Assembly: GCA_016282215.1 (NCBI GenBank)
Contig: JAEEKC010000073.1
Location: 1 to 7,271, forward strand
Direction of reading: 5' to 3'
Length of the DNA stretch: 7,271 bases
Source of the DNA: Lachnospiraceae bacterium
Lineage (GTDB): Bacteria; Bacillota; Clostridia; Lachnospirales; Lachnospiraceae
Position numbers and translations under genes: made by a program. The notes under the pieces were generated by a model. The model worked only from the letters and a program-made list of their open reading frames with translations. It did not search any database and was not told where the DNA came from. Below are positions 6,092-7,271 of this stretch, piece by piece (within the stretch, counting starts at the first letter, position 1; each line of letters starts with the position of its first letter).

Positions 6092-7271
6092 ATGGATAAC
6101 AAAATGCTTCACACCCCTGAGGGAGTCAGGGACAGTTTCGGAGATGAACTGGAAAAAAGGCTGCAATTGGAAAACCGTCTGATGGATACCTTCCTTGGCT
6201 TCGGTTTTCAGCGGATCGAGACACCGGTCTTTGAATACTTTGATGTATTCAGCAAAGAGATCGGCACCACAAAGAGCAGCGATCTGTATAAGTTCTTTGA
6301 CAAGGAAGGGAATACCCTGGCGTTGCGTCCGGACTTTACGCCTTCCATCGCAAGGAGCGTATCCATGTATTTCATGGAAGAAGACCTGCCCATGCAGTTT
6401 TCCTATCTGGGAAACACCTTTGTCAATCATTCCAGCCTGCAGGGGAAACTCAGACAGTCCAAGGATGCCGGTGTGGAAATGATCGGAGGCAGTTTTGATG
6501 ACTTTGATACCGTTATGGCGGATGTCCAGATCCTTCATATGGCGGTGGCTGCTTTGAAAAACAGCGGCCTTTCCGATTTCCAGATCAGTGTGGGCAATGT
6601 CGGCTTCTTGAAAGGCCTTTGCCAGGAAGCCGGGCTTTCTGCTGACGTTGAATCAGCGGTCAGAACGCAGATCTCGGATAAGAATTACTTTGGTGTTGAG
6701 GAACTGATCTTAGAAGCAGGGATCACCAAGGATAAAGCAGGAGCATTTTTGAAACTGACAGAGCTTTTCGGTGACGCAGGGTGTCTGGAAGAGGCAGAAA
6801 AACTGGTTAAAAACGAAGAAAGCAGAAAAGCGATCGAGCATCTGAAGAAGGTAGGCGGTATGCTGGAAAAGATGGGCGATGGCGACCATATCTCTTATGA
6901 TCTCGGCCTGGTCAGCAATTATAATTATTATACGGGTATTATTTTCAAGGCTTATACCTACGGCGTGGGCGATATGATCTTAAAGGGCGGCCGTTATGAC
7001 AGCCTGCTGCAAAGCTTTGGCAAAGAGGCGCCGGCCGTCGGATTTGTCATCCTGGTCGATGAGCTTCTGTCAGCACTGATGTCACAAAAGCTGCTGCCGA
7101 AGAAAAACCGCAGCATTGACTATCTTGTTTATGATGCGAAGATGGCGGATGAGGCGATGAAGGTGGCAGATGTGCTCAGAGACCGCGGAAACAAGGTGAT
7201 GTGCAGCCCTTACAGAACAGGGAAGAGCCTTGATTTTTATGTAGAATACGGATATCGGAACAGGATCCAGA
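6092..7271 (+). CDS. hisZ: ATP phosphoribosyltransferase regulatory subunit HisZ (3' partial)
   Basis: HisZ is a catalytically dead paralog of histidyl-tRNA synthetase. It binds short-form HisG to make the active, histidine-regulated enzyme for the first step of histidine synthesis. The frame stays open from ATG 6092 to the window edge (393 codons), close to the usual family length of about 390-430, so only a short C-terminus is missing. AAGGAG (6081-6086) lies 5 bases upstream. The class II synthetase fold shows in TPEGVRD, ETPVFEYFDVF, LALRPDFTPSIAR, the loop ending AGVEMIGG, and GGRYDSLL (299-306) followed by AVGF. The HisRS motif RGLDYYTG is here SNYNYYTG (275-282). It lacks the catalytic Arg, and the HisRS QYER-type motif 2 loop is also absent, which favours HisZ over HisS. 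The gene starts 21 bases after recU, so it may be read through from that unit. A hisG gene probably follows beyond the window, but this is inference. Confidence 0.93.
   Translation, partial: MDNKMLHTPEGVRDSFGDELEKRLQLENRLMDTFLGFGFQRIETPVFEYFDVFSKEIGTTKSSDLYKFFDKEGNTLALRPDFTPSIARSVSMYFMEEDLPMQFSYLGNTFVNHSSLQGKLRQSKDAGVEMIGGSFDDFDTVMADVQILHMAVAALKNSGLSDFQISVGNVGFLKGLCQEAGLSADVESAVRTQISDKNYFGVEELILEAGITKDKAGAFLKLTELFGDAGCLEEAEKLVKNEESRKAIEHLKKVGGMLEKMGDGDHISYDLGLVSNYNYYTGIIFKAYTYGVGDMILKGGRYDSLLQSFGKEAPAVGFVILVDELLSALMSQKLLPKKNRSIDYLVYDAKMADEAMKVADVLRDRGNKVMCSPYRTGKSLDFYVEYGYRNRIQ

Noticed and set aside
5579..6538. Long open frame on the minus strand (319 codons) across recU and hisZ
   Set aside because: It lies fully antisense to two well-supported genes, has no family resemblance, and its composition (many His, Phe, Leu and Ile) is typical of a reverse-strand shadow.
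6092..7271. Histidyl-tRNA synthetase HisS
   Set aside because: The RGLDYYTG catalytic motif is replaced by SNYNYYTG, and the HisRS motif 2 loop is not conserved, so HisZ fits better.
1..7271. CRISPR arrays, tRNA or rRNA genes, insertion sequences, defence systems
   Set aside because: No regularly spaced repeats with spacers, RNA gene signatures, transposase motifs or defence domains are visible on either strand.

Overview
The window looks like chromosomal core DNA from a low-to-mid GC Firmicute of class Clostridia, probably Lachnospiraceae. This is inferred from strong AGGAGG-type ribosome binding sites, a RecU Holliday-junction resolvase, a HisZ-type histidine regulatory subunit, and the run topoisomerase subunit A - rsmD - coaD - coiled-coil protein. 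No database search was possible. All eight genes lie on the + strand. There is no rRNA, tRNA, CRISPR array, transposase or phage gene. No gene-free stretch exceeds 300 bases.

Region 1 (1-3558): a compact unit. It starts inside a type IIA topoisomerase subunit A gene (ParC-like, 5' end missing). It continues with rsmD (16S rRNA m2G966 methyltransferase), coaD (phosphopantetheine adenylyltransferase, coenzyme A synthesis) and a 213-residue hendecad coiled-coil protein with an acidic tail. Gaps are 22-32 bases. A hairpin with a T-run (3571-3603) probably ends this unit.

Region 2 (3559-3735): the only sizeable intergenic gap, 177 bases, and the most structured part of the window. It holds the terminator, a 13-bp palindrome, a second GC-rich hairpin, and about five degenerate 13-14 bp tandem units that contain a candidate promoter. 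An open frame runs through part of it, but the gene downstream more likely starts at 3736.

Region 3 (3736-7271): a second unit. It encodes an unrecognised two-helix membrane protein, an S4-domain RluA-family pseudouridine synthase, RecU, and hisZ, which runs off the right edge. Gaps are 21-28 bases. HisZ implies that a short-form HisG is encoded elsewhere, plausibly just downstream.

The genes are mainly housekeeping (DNA topology and recombination, rRNA modification, CoA and histidine synthesis). I see no clear undescribed defence or mobile system. The items most worth a second look are the structured gap with its start-site ambiguity, the membrane protein of unknown role, the hendecad-repeat protein beside coaD, and an E-to-D change at a presumed RecU metal-site position.
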